Below, one piece after another: positions 33,993-43,600 of a DNA stretch of 64,000 nt; positions within the stretch are counted from its first letter, which is position 1; each line of letters starts with the position of its first letter. The DNA comes from Marinobacter sp. ATCH36. GTDB taxonomy: Bacteria; Pseudomonadota; Gammaproteobacteria; Pseudomonadales; Oleiphilaceae. Below the pieces are notes generated by a model. The model did no database searches. It saw only the letters and a program-made list of their open reading frames with translations, and was not told where the DNA came from. The DNA is taken from assembly GCF_023555055.1 (NCBI RefSeq), contig NZ_JAMJPL010000001.1:558001-622000 (forward strand), read 5' to 3'. Both the position numbers and the translations under genes were made by a program.

Positions 33993-34805
33993 TCACGCCT
34001 GGGTCTGGCGCGCCGAGCCGTAGACCAGCAAAAACACCGAAAAGGCAGTGACCACCACGGAAGGGCCTGCCGGTGTATCCAGATGCCATGACAGCGTCAG
34101 CCCGCCGCTAACGGCAATAAAACCGAATATGATGGCCATGCCCACCATATGCTCGGGATTGGTGGCCAGGCGGCGGGCGGTGGCCGCCGGGATAATCAGC
34201 AATGCGGTGATCAGCAGTACGCCGACAATTTTCATGGCAACGGCGATCACTATGGAGAACATCAGCATCAGCGCCAGCCGCAGACGCTCTACCGGAACGC
34301 CTTCGACTTTCGCCAGTTCCTCGTGAATGGTGCTCATCAACAGTCCCCGCCAAAGCACGGTCAGCAAACCCAGAATCAGCGCAGCACCGCCGTAGATCCA
34401 GAGCAGATCATGGCGGCTCATGGCCAGCAGGTCGCCGAACAGCAGGCCAGTCAGGTCCACCCGTATATCGGGCATAAAACTCAGGGTTACCAGGCCAATG
34501 GCGAGCGCACTGTGGGCCAGAATCCCCAGCAGTGTGTCGGTAGCCAGGGTTTTGCTGCGGGAAAACAGCACCAGGGCAATAGCCAGCACCACGCAGGTGA
34601 TGATCACTCCCAGATTGATGGGCACACTAATCAGGAAGCTCAGGGCAATGCCCAGCAGTGCGGAGTGGGCCAGGGTGTCGCCGAAATAAGCCATGCGCCG
34701 CCACACCACGAAGCAGCCCAGCGGCCCGGCGACCAGGGCCACGCCAAGGCCGCCGATCAGTGCTCGCCAGAAAAAGTCTCCGAGTACCGCATCAATGATG
34801 GACAT
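33993..34805 (-). CDS. znuB: zinc ABC transporter permease ZnuB
   Basis: A 270-residue permease of the ABC-3 family with about eight helices; GPLGCFVVWRRMAYFGDTLA near residues 25-45 and HEELAKVEGVPVERLRL near 160 are family features. It moves Zn2+ across the inner membrane with ZnuC and a periplasmic ZnuA. The start 34805 has a GGGGAG site. The gene overlaps znuC by 14 bases and lies downstream of it. No znuA is in the window. Confidence 0.93.
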   Translation of the reverse strand: MSIIDAVLGDFFWRALIGGLGVALVAGPLGCFVVWRRMAYFGDTLAHSALLGIALSFLISVPINLGVIITCVVLAIALVLFSRSKTLATDTLLGILAHSALAIGLVTLSFMPDIRVDLTGLLFGDLLAMSRHDLLWIYGGAALILGLLTVLWRGLLMSTIHEELAKVEGVPVERLRLALMLMFSIVIAVAMKIVGVLLITALLIIPAATARRLATNPEHMVGMAIIFGFIAVSGGLTLSWHLDTPAGPSVVVTAFSVFLLVYGSARQTQA

Positions 34806-35571
34806 GGGAGCACTCCCCGTGGGCATCATCCTGGTCACCGGAAACAACATCACCGTGCAGGTCGTGGCTGTGGTTGTGGTGGTGATGGTACACCGCCAGG
34901 CTTTCCGCTACCGGACGTCCGAAGGTTTCAATGAAAGCCGGGTCGTGGGAGATATCCGCTGGGTAACCACTGCAGCACACGTGCTGATTGAGGCAGATAA
35001 CCTTGTCGGTGGCTGCCATGACCAGGTGCAGGTCATGGGAGATCATGATCACGCCACATTTCAGTTCGTCCCGCAGGCTTCGGATCAGGTCATAGAGCGC
35101 TGCCTGGCCGTTTATATCCACACCCTGTGCAGGTTCGTCCAGCACCAGCAGGTCCGGCCTGCGGGCCAGTGCACGGGCGAGCAGCAGCCGCTGTTTTTCG
35201 CCCCCGGAGAGGTGATGGACCGAGGCATTAATCAGGTGTTCCACACCCGTCTTCGACAGTGCTTCCTGGCATTCCTGGCGGGAACGACCACTGAGCAGCA
35301 TGAATCGCTTTACGCTGAGCGGTAATGTGGTCTCCAGGGTCAGATGCTGGGGTACGTAACCGATGGTCAGCCCGGGGGCCATGCTCAGAGCGCCTTCGGA
35401 GATTGGCTGAATACCCAGAACAGCTTTGATCAGCGTCGTTTTGCCTGCACCGTTGGGGCCAATGATGGTGATGATATCTCCCCGCTGCACCCGCAGATCC
35501 ACGTGGTCAACCACTGGCCGGTTGTCAAAGTTAACGGTTACTCGCCGGAGTTCTACCAGAGCTTCAGTCAT
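34792..35571 (-). CDS. znuC: zinc ABC transporter ATPase ZnuC
   Basis: A 259-residue ABC ATPase: Walker A GPNGAGKTT, signature LSGGEKQR, Walker B LLVLDEP, switch His in ISHDLH. The C-terminal tail is very His-rich (HHHHNHSHDLHGD...HGECSHVHH), which fits zinc binding. The start 35571 follows a GGAG site within the zur gene end; the frame is open upstream to 35616. It overlaps zur by eight bases and znuB by 14, so zur, znuC and znuB form one operon. Confidence 0.93.
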   Translation of the reverse strand: MTEALVELRRVTVNFDNRPVVDHVDLRVQRGDIITIIGPNGAGKTTLIKAVLGIQPISEGALSMAPGLTIGYVPQHLTLETTLPLSVKRFMLLSGRSRQECQEALSKTGVEHLINASVHHLSGGEKQRLLLARALARRPDLLVLDEPAQGVDINGQAALYDLIRSLRDELKCGVIMISHDLHLVMAATDKVICLNQHVCCSGYPADISHDPAFIETFGRPVAESLAVYHHHHNHSHDLHGDVVSGDQDDAHGECSHVHH

Positions 35572-36055
35572 GAGCATTATCCGCGGCACAGCGTGGGCAA
35601 CAGCCGGATACCTCAATAGTCACATCCTCCGGGCGGAAGGATTCTTCAGCAGCGGCTGTATTGACGGCACTGGAGACAGCGGGTGCTGTCAGTTCCAGCA
35701 CGTTCCCGCACCAGCGGCAGATCAGAAACATGCCATTGTGGCTCTTGCCAGCATGGGTGCAACCGGTAAACGCGTTCAGCGAGGCGATGCGGTGCACCAG
35801 CCCGTATTGCTGAAGGAAGTCGAGGGCCCGATAAACGGTAGGTGGGGCGGCGTTGTGGCCGTCCTCTGCCAGTACCGCGAGAACGTCATAGGCCCCGAGG
35901 GGTTTGTGGGACTGCCAGATCAGTTCGAGCACCCGCTCGCGGGTTGGTGTCAGGCGGGCATTATGCTGTTGACAGATGGCTCTGGCATCGGCCAATGCCT
36001 GGGTTACACAGGCCTGGTGATTGTGGGGACGATAGGGAAGAGCACTGGATGACAT
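35564..36055 (-). CDS. zur: zinc uptake regulator Zur (Fur family)
   Basis: A 163-residue Fur-family repressor: winged helix (residues 20-90, with NAAPPTVYRALDFL) and a C-terminal zinc-binding part with CRWCG and CCPRC. In excess zinc, Zur represses zinc uptake genes. The start 36055 follows AGGA; a GTG at 36061 is possible. It is the first gene of zur-znuC-znuB and, with a Zur-box-like sequence just upstream, probably regulates itself. Confidence 0.92.
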   Translation of the reverse strand: MSSSALPYRPHNHQACVTQALADARAICQQHNARLTPTRERVLELIWQSHKPLGAYDVLAVLAEDGHNAAPPTVYRALDFLQQYGLVHRIASLNAFTGCTHAGKSHNGMFLICRWCGNVLELTAPAVSSAVNTAAAEESFRPEDVTIEVSGCCPRCAADNAHD

Positions 36056-36075
36056 GGGCACTGTCCTGCAAAATT

Positions 36076-36096
36076 TGCAACATTATAACATTAGCA
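36076..36096 (-). promoter_or_regulatory. candidate Zur box upstream of zur
   Basis: Read leftward the sequence is TGCTAATGTTATAATGTTGCA, 20 bases before the zur start. One half (ATGTTATAAT) matches the known gammaproteobacterial Zur box; the other half (GTTGCA) departs from ATAACAT. It is AT-rich among GC-rich neighbours and could also contain the -10 box. Confidence 0.45.
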
Positions 36097-36115
36097 AAAA
36101 ACAGTGCCACGTCTG

Positions 36116-36577
36116 CTATCGGGAGACTTCCAGTGCAAGGGATTCGAGATAACCAAGATCGGGGATGATGGCAGTTTCGCCGTCGACTTCCACCACCATC
36201 AGGTCCGCCGGTCCGGTCTCGCCGTCAATCTGTCTGACCTGGTCTTCGGTGAGGCGGTTCTGGCTGGGGATCCCCTGGGTGACCAGGGCCATGAAGGGCA
36301 CAGAATTATGATGGTCACCAATGGTATTAAGCACCACAATTCGCCCACGATTACCACCGGGCACAGTGAGTTTGCCGCCGTTGGCTGCGTCGTACGAGAT
36401 TACCGGCAGGTTCAGTCCACGCCAATCAAGTTCACCCACTAGCCATTCCGGTGTATTGGCTGCCGGGTCGGAACTGGCGAAATCCACTACTTCGGCTATC
36501 GAAACGTTCGGTAACAGCAGTTGTTTTCCGCTCATTGGAATCATTACGCAGGGCAGGGTTTGGCTGTTGTCGTTCAT
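36116..36577 (-). CDS. chpC: ChpC, CheW-like chemosensory protein
   Basis: A 153-residue CheW-fold protein (LLLPNVSIAEVVDFA; LDWRGLNLPVISYD) that should link a receptor to the ChpA kinase. It is the last gene of the leftward pilG-chpC cluster, 11 bases after chpB. In Pseudomonas aeruginosa ChpC is a second CheW protein used by the type IV pilus chemosensory system. It ends 20 bases from the candidate Zur box of the next operon. Confidence 0.88.
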   Translation of the reverse strand: MNDNSQTLPCVMIPMSGKQLLLPNVSIAEVVDFASSDPAANTPEWLVGELDWRGLNLPVISYDAANGGKLTVPGGNRGRIVVLNTIGDHHNSVPFMALVTQGIPSQNRLTEDQVRQIDGETGPADLMVVEVDGETAIIPDLGYLESLALEVSR

Positions 36578-36588
36578 TACTCATGTCC

Positions 36589-37644
36589 TCAGGCGGAATC
36601 CCGTTTTTGCCGGCCCTTGAGCAGGCAGGATTCTTCAATCGTTTTGACGAGTTCTCGGGCCAGCTGTTCCGGCGTGCCGCAGAATACAGCACAGCCGGTT
36701 GCGGCCACCGAATCGGGCATTGAACTGTTTCCGCAGCTGGAACTTTCCTGGACCCAGATGCGGCTGCCGTAGGCCTTCAGCAAAGGTGCTGCAATAGCGC
36801 CATCGTTGCCCATACCGGAGAACAAAATAGCGTGGCAGCGCGCACCGTAATGGTCACCAATATTCAACAGCACCTGGTCAATGGACGGCCCATAGGGGCC
36901 CGGCCAGGGCGTCTCCCGCTGCTCGAGCGCACCGCTGTCGTCCAGGGTCCACTCGTGCTCTACCGGCATCAGGATAACGTCACCGTTGTGAATGCGATAC
37001 CCGCTTTCTGCCGGTTTCAACTGATAGTGGGCGTGGCGCCCCAGCACCCGGGTGAGCACCTCGGTAAAATTGTTGTCTATATGCTGGGCATAGACAAAGC
37101 CTACTGGTAATCCCGCCGGCAGATTATCGAGAAAGGCTTTAACCGCAGCTGGGCCGCCGAGTGAAGCGCCCAGAATCCAGATCTCTTCGGCAGGCAGGTC
37201 TGGCGATGCCGGCGAAATCCAGTGTGGCAGTGTGGGCGAGGTTGCTGCCTTTGGCGGCTCGTTGTCGAGTTCCTCGATAGCGGCCGCGGAATCCAGCTTC
37301 TCTATGTGCCCCAGGGACTGTTCCAGCTTGTCCAGCAGCCGGCGTTCCCAGCGAAAATACTCGGTGGTTCCGGGTTTCGGGGCAGAGTCCAGGCCAAACA
37401 GGACGGGCGCTTCGGTATTTTCCAGAAGATGATCGAACAGCACAGGATGATCCGCTTCGTCTTTCAGGGTGATCAGCCAAAGGGAGGCATCCGGAAATTC
37501 CGGATAACCCTGGAGACGATCCGGGTCGCCAGAAAAGCAAACGTCCAGGCCAAACCTGGACGTCGCTTCCTGCAACCTGTGGCGCTGCAGAACAATGTCC
37601 GAGACTATACCGACCGTTGGCCGTCCTGGCTGACCGGTCATCAC
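36589..37644 (-). CDS. chpB: ChpB, CheB-type methylesterase
   Basis: A 351-residue protein: an N-terminal, degenerate receiver-like segment (1-125) and a CheB methylesterase domain. The catalytic Ser is in LGASLGGPAAV near residue 160, the His in YAQHIDNNF, and the Asp in FSGMGNDGA. It removes methyl groups from the PilJ receptor, opposing PilK. It overlaps the chpA stop by four bases (ATGA). Confidence 0.9.
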   Translation of the reverse strand: MMTGQPGRPTVGIVSDIVLQRHRLQEATSRFGLDVCFSGDPDRLQGYPEFPDASLWLITLKDEADHPVLFDHLLENTEAPVLFGLDSAPKPGTTEYFRWERRLLDKLEQSLGHIEKLDSAAAIEELDNEPPKAATSPTLPHWISPASPDLPAEEIWILGASLGGPAAVKAFLDNLPAGLPVGFVYAQHIDNNFTEVLTRVLGRHAHYQLKPAESGYRIHNGDVILMPVEHEWTLDDSGALEQRETPWPGPYGPSIDQVLLNIGDHYGARCHAILFSGMGNDGAIAAPLLKAYGSRIWVQESSSCGNSSMPDSVAATGCAVFCGTPEQLARELVKTIEESCLLKGRQKRDSA

Positions 37645-40600
37645 TGATTCCCGGTCAGCCGCATGATGGTGTCAAGCAGCTCGGTCTCCTGGAAGGGCTT
37701 ACCGAGGTATTCGTTGACACCTATGGCCAGCGCCCGTTCACGGTGCTTTTCCCCGGTCCGGGAGGTGATCATGCAGATCGGCGTATCTCTGAGATTCTCA
37801 TCATGGCGCACAAAGCTGGCCACTTCGAAACCGTCCATGCGGGGCATCTCGATGTCCAGCAGGATGATATCCGGCTTGTGGTCCTGAAGCTGTGCCACCG
37901 CATCCAGGCCGTCCTTCGCAGTGATTACTTCCATGCCGTTACGTTCGAGCAGGCGCGAGGTTACCTTGCGCACGGTAACCGAGTCGTCCACTACCATAAC
38001 CATGGTGGACTGTTCCTCGCGGCGTGCCGCTTCCTTGGCTTTCTCGAGGTTGGCGATACGCTGGCGTTCGGAGAGGATGTCAGAACGGATCATGGCCGGC
38101 AGGTCGAGGATCACCACCACGTTACCATCACCAAGGATGGTGGCGCCGGAGACACCTCGCACGGTAGCGAATTGCGGGCCAAGGGATTTAACCACGATTT
38201 CGCGGCTGCCCATCAGGCTGTCTACCTGCAGGGCCATGGGTTGCTCTGCACCACGCACCAGAATCACCGGCAGTGGCAGTGCCTGGCCCTGAAGTTTGGG
38301 ATGATGATCGCTGTTCAGCAGGCTGCCCAGATACTGCAGGCGATACTGCTGGCCGGCGTATTCATACAGCGGCGCATCGGGCTTGTAGTATTCCTCAAGC
38401 TCGTAGGTGCTGACCCGCACGATGCCTTCGATGGTGTTCAACGGTATGGCGTAGAAATCCTCGCCGGTAGACACCATCAAGGCCCGGTTGACCGACACCG
38501 TAAATGGCAGGCGAACGGTGAAGACTGTGCCCTTGCCGACAGTGGAGTCGATATCCAGGCTGCCGCCGAGCTGCTTGATCTCGCTGGCAACGACATCCAT
38601 GCCCACACCACGGCCGGAAATCTGGGTGACCTGTTGTGCGGTGGAGAAGCCCGGCTGCAGGATGAACTGCAGGACTTCCCGCTCGCTCAGCTCTTCATCC
38701 GCCGCCATCATGCCCTGACGAATGGCCTTGTCGCGAATGACCTGGGCCGGAATGCCAGCGCCATCGTCGATCATCCGCAGTACCACATCGCCGCCTTCAC
38801 GGGTGAGCGACAGGGTTACCTCACCGGTTTCCGGCTTACCAGCTTTCTTGCGGTCTGCCGGTGTCTCGATGCCATGGTCCAGCGCGTTACGCAGCATGTG
38901 TTCCAGCGGCGCAATCATGCGTTCCAGGATGTTTCGGTCCATCTCCCCTTCGGGGTTACGGACATCAAACTCGACCTTCTTGCTGAGCTCACCACTGATC
39001 TGGCGAACGATGCGGCGCAGCCTGGGCACCATGGAGGAAAACGGGTTCATTCGGGTCTTCATCAGACCTTCCTGAAGTTCCGTGTTGATCCGTGACTGCT
39101 GCACCAGCAGGGTCTCGGTATCCCGAACCCGGTCCGACAGGGTCTCCCGCAGGTCTGCAAGGTCCGAGGACGACTCCGTCAGTGCCCGCGACAGCTGCTG
39201 GATGGCGGAATAGCGGTCCATTTCCAGCGGGTCGAAGTCGTCGCCGTAATCCGGGCCATGCTCTTTCTCTGCGCGGAACAGGATCTGTGTCTCGGTCTCG
39301 ATTTCCATCCGGCGCAGCTGTTCTCGCAGACGCTCGATGGTGGCGGCCATTTCGTCCAGGTTATGGCTGAAGTCGCTGGTCTGCTGCTCCAGGCGGCCAC
39401 GGGTAATACTGGTTTCGCCAGCCAGGTTAACCAGCTCGTCCAGCAGCGGGGCGGATACCCGGATGGTTTCCTGGGGCGCGCGCTGGGCAGCGGCCGCTTT
39501 TGCCGGGGCCTTGGAAAGCGTTTTGTTGGGCTTGGGCGCCGGCACTACCGGTTTTTCCGGTTGGGCGGGCTTTTCCGCCGCTGGCTCGGGCGCTACCGGT
39601 GCTTTCGCTTCCGGTTTGGCGGGTTCGGGAACCGCCCCGGTGTTTTCGAACCGGTTACGGATGTCAGCGACCAGTGCCACGATGCCATCGTGATCTTCGG
39701 TAATGGCCTGCCAGGCTTCTTCACCCGGAGTGTTGCCACCCAGGTCAATCAGTCTTGTCTCAAGACCATGAGCCTTGTCCCCCAGCTCACCCAGTTGCGA
39801 CAGCCGGGCTCCACCCTTGAGGGTATGCAGTGCACGCTGGGCTTCCTGGTTGAAATGGTGGTTGGCCGGGTCCTTACGCCAGTCGTCCAGTAACTGTTCC
39901 AGCTGATCAAGAATCTCGCCGGCCTCTTCCAGGAAGATCTCCAACACCTCGGCGTCAACAGAATCGTCATCGCTGGATGCTGCGGCTGGCGCGTCGGCTT
40001 CGGCAAGCTCATCGCCAGAGGCCTTGTGGGCATCGCTCAAGGCGTCGATGAGTGCTTTGTCAGCTACCGGCTTGCTGCCATCTTCCAGGTTGGAGAGCAT
40101 GCTTTGCAAGGAGCCATGGGCCTTCTCGCTGAGCTCCAACAGAGTGAACTGATTGTTGGCACCGGCAATCAGTGGGTCCAGGGCGTCTGACCAGGCTTCG
40201 GCCAGGTCTGCAATGGGATCAACATCCGACAGGCGCGCGCCACCCTTGAGAGTGTGCAGTTCCTGTTGCAGCTGAGTCACGCCGACCAGCTCTTCCGGTT
40301 CATCGCGCCACTGGGCCAGGCATTCGCCTATGGCCTCATGAATCTCCATGCCCTCATCGAGGAAGATGCCGACCAGGTCATCATCGGAAGCCCGTGGAAT
40401 GGCATCGGCGACGGACGTATCCGGCACCAGATCCGGCTGTTCCGAGGGCAACGACTTGCCAGCGAGAATGGCTTCCACCTGTTCAACCAGCTCCGTTGCC
40501 GGCGGACACGGCTTTTGCGTGGCAACCTGTTCGACCATTTGTGCAAGCCGGTCGTGGCAGGCAAACAGCAGATTGTTCATGTCTTCACTGGCGCTGAGCT

Positions 40601-43600
40601 GACCCTCGGCCACTTTCTCGAACAGGTCTTCAAGCACGTGGGTCAGGTCGCCAATGGCGTTGACACCAGCCATGCGGGCGCCACCCTTGAGTGTGTGAAC
40701 ATCTCGCTGCAGTTCCGCCGCGACGTCGCGGTTGGCGGTATCTTCGCTCCAGGTATGCAGGGCACTGCCCGTGGAATTGATCAGGTCGTAGGCTTCTTCC
40801 AGGAAGATGCCGATCAGCTCCGGATCAAGGTGTGAGAGATCAGTGGCATGTTCCGGTTCCGGACTGTCGCTATCGTCCAGGTCAGCCAGCGGAATGTCTT
40901 CATCACCTTCGGCTTCGGCGTCATCATGCTTCACGTCCGTCACCGGCCGAGAGCCATTGGCATTGTCCATGTAAGCGTGGATTTCACTGATGAGGTCCGG
41001 TGCCGGTCGCGGTTGTTCATTCTGTTCCAGGGCGTCAACCATGCCCGCTAAACGGTCGTGGCAGCGGAACAGCAGGTCGGACAGTTCGCCGGTAACAGCA
41101 AGCCGCTGCTCGGTCAGCCCTTCGAACAGGTTTTCCAGTTCGTGGGACAGGTCACCAACTGAAGGGATATCAGCAAGGCGCGCACCACCTTTCAGGGTGT
41201 GCAGGTCTCGTTGCAAAAGGCGCAGCAGGTCAAGATTGCCGGTATTATCGCTCCAGCTCTGCAGGGCGTCGGCGGTGCTGTCGATCAGGTCACGGGCTTC
41301 CTCCAGGAAGATTTCCGCCAGTTCCTGATCCATATCTTCATCGGTTTCCGCCAGCGGTGGCAGTTCGTCGCTCTCTTCCGATGTATCGTCAGCGTCAAGA
41401 TCAAAGCTGCGGTCGATTTCCTCCAGGTCGCCGGTGAATTCCTGTTCGAAAGCATCCGGTGTTTCAGCTTCTGCTTCTTCGGAAACATCCACCGCGAGCG
41501 CGTCCAGCCCGGCAATCAGCTCTTCACCGCTTTCTGTGGCAAGCCCGGCTGCGACCTGGTCCATCATGTTGATCAGGTGTTCGTGGCCGGCACGAATTGT
41601 GTCGAAGAAAAACGGATCTGGCAGGAATCCCGGCTTCGCAGCACGCTCGTAGACATTGGTGAGTGCCCCCGAAAGTTCGGCGACGTCTGTCAGGCCTGCC
41701 TGTTGTGCCCCGTCCGTCAACTGGTGCAATTCGGTGCGAAGCGTATCCAGCGCAGAGGTCTGTTGCGGATTGTCTGCCCATTCATCAAGAATCCGGTCTG
41801 CATCCAGCAGGATGTCCAGGCCCTCGTTGAGGAACAGCTGAACCAGCTGCGGACGGTTATCCTTTTCCGGTTCATCATCACGGGAACGGGCGCCACGTAG
41901 CGTGGTATTGCTGACCTGTTCCAGCTTCTCCAGGAAGTCCTCCGTGCCGGGAAGGTCGCCCTGTGGGTTCTCCCGGATCTGTCTCAGGCCCTGGGTCAGG
42001 AAGCTGCAGGCATCACCAATGAGGCTGACGACTTCCTGGTCTGCGCGCTTGTTCTGGGCGCGGGCTTCCTTGACAAACCGTTCAAGCGGTGTGATCACCG
42101 CGGCAATTGGGCCGATACCAGCGGTATGCGCGCTGCCTTTCAGCGTGTGAAGAGCGCGGGAGAGATCGTCAGTATAGGCAACACTGGCTTTGTCACCGGC
42201 GGCACGCAGGAAGTCCTGAAGGGTCTGCAGGTGGGTCTCGGTCTCACTCTCGAAGATGTCCAGCAGTACCGGGTCGACCGCGGTGTCTTCGTCATCTCCT
42301 GCCGCCGATGGCTCACATGGCGGCATGGTGCTGGCGTCGGGGATCTCGCCGTTGGCAAGTGCTTCCGCACGTGCTTCCAGCACAGAGGTATCACGGGACG
42401 GAGCACGCCGTTTCTCGAAATCTTCCACCAGCTCCGGAAGGACGGTGGTCACCTCCTCCAGCAGGCCGGCAATGTCATCATTCATGAAGATGCTACCGTC
42501 GATCACACGGTTCAGCATATTCTCGACGGACCATGCCAGCTCGCCAACAACCAGTGCGCCAACCATACGGCCACTGCCCTTCAGGGTGTGGAACGCACGC
42601 CGGACCTCAGACAGTGCGGTACGGTCATCATGCTGGCGCAGAAGCATGGGCAGGAATTCACGGATGGTATCCAGTACCTCTCCGGCTTCCTCGATAAAGA
42701 TCTCGAGAATTTCGTCATCGATGAGATCGTCTTCGGAACTGTCTTCGGAAGACCACTGCCCGGCGGCTGTCGGTGCCTCTGCCGGGGCATCTGGTTGTGT
42801 GTCTGCCTCTTCATTGCTGCCCGATTCCGCCGCGAGTTCTTCGGTATCGCTGTCGGGGTCGGTTTTGCGGGTGGTGGACATGGCTTCGGCGCGCTCGATG
42901 AGCTCCGTCACGTCACCATCAGACTGGCCACTACGGAAATCATTGATCAGCGCAGGAATCCGGCTGTTAACGTCGTCGACGAGGCCGAACATGTCGTCGT
43001 TCGGGCGGAGTGTCTGGTCAATCACCCGGTTCAGCAGGTTTTCTACCGACCAGGCCAGCTCACCGATACTGGTGGCGCCCACGAGCCGGCCGCTCCCTTT
43101 CAGGGTATGGAAGGCACGGCGAACTTCCGTTAATGCTTCGCGGTCGTCATGGTTCTGGCGCAGGCGGGGATAGAATTCGTTAATGGTTTCCAGAACTTCT
43201 TCGGCCTCTTCTACAAAGATGCCGAGTATCTCATCGTCCAGCAGCTCTTCGTCGGAACCTTTGGAGTCACTTGCAGCTGACTCTGCCGGCACTTCCGTCT
43301 CCACCACGGGAACATCCTCTTCCGAGGGATGCCGCCAGGTGGGTTCCTTGCCAACGGGGAAACCGAGAGAATTGAGACTCGCCTCGGCTACGCCGAGCAC
43401 ACTGTCGTTGTCCTCAATACCCTCGGCCAGTCGCTCCAGGTAGTACTCGATACTGGTGATGGCATCGGCCAGGGTGTCCAGTTGCTTCCAGTCAGGAACC
43501 TGCTTACCCCCAAGCAGTACGTCGGTGATGTAACGCTCGGCCGCCGTCAGCATATCAGCAACTCGATCCAGGGGGATCAGGCTCAGGCCACCGCGAATGC

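Noticed and set aside
37617..39095. 492-codon open frame on the plus strand, opposite chpA
   Set aside because: It mirrors ChpA's coding frame; long antisense frames are common in GC-rich genes, and the product has no domain pattern or start site.
42126..43133. 335-codon plus-strand frame opposite chpA
   Set aside because: Same reason: it is antisense to the HPt repeats and its sequence has no family features.
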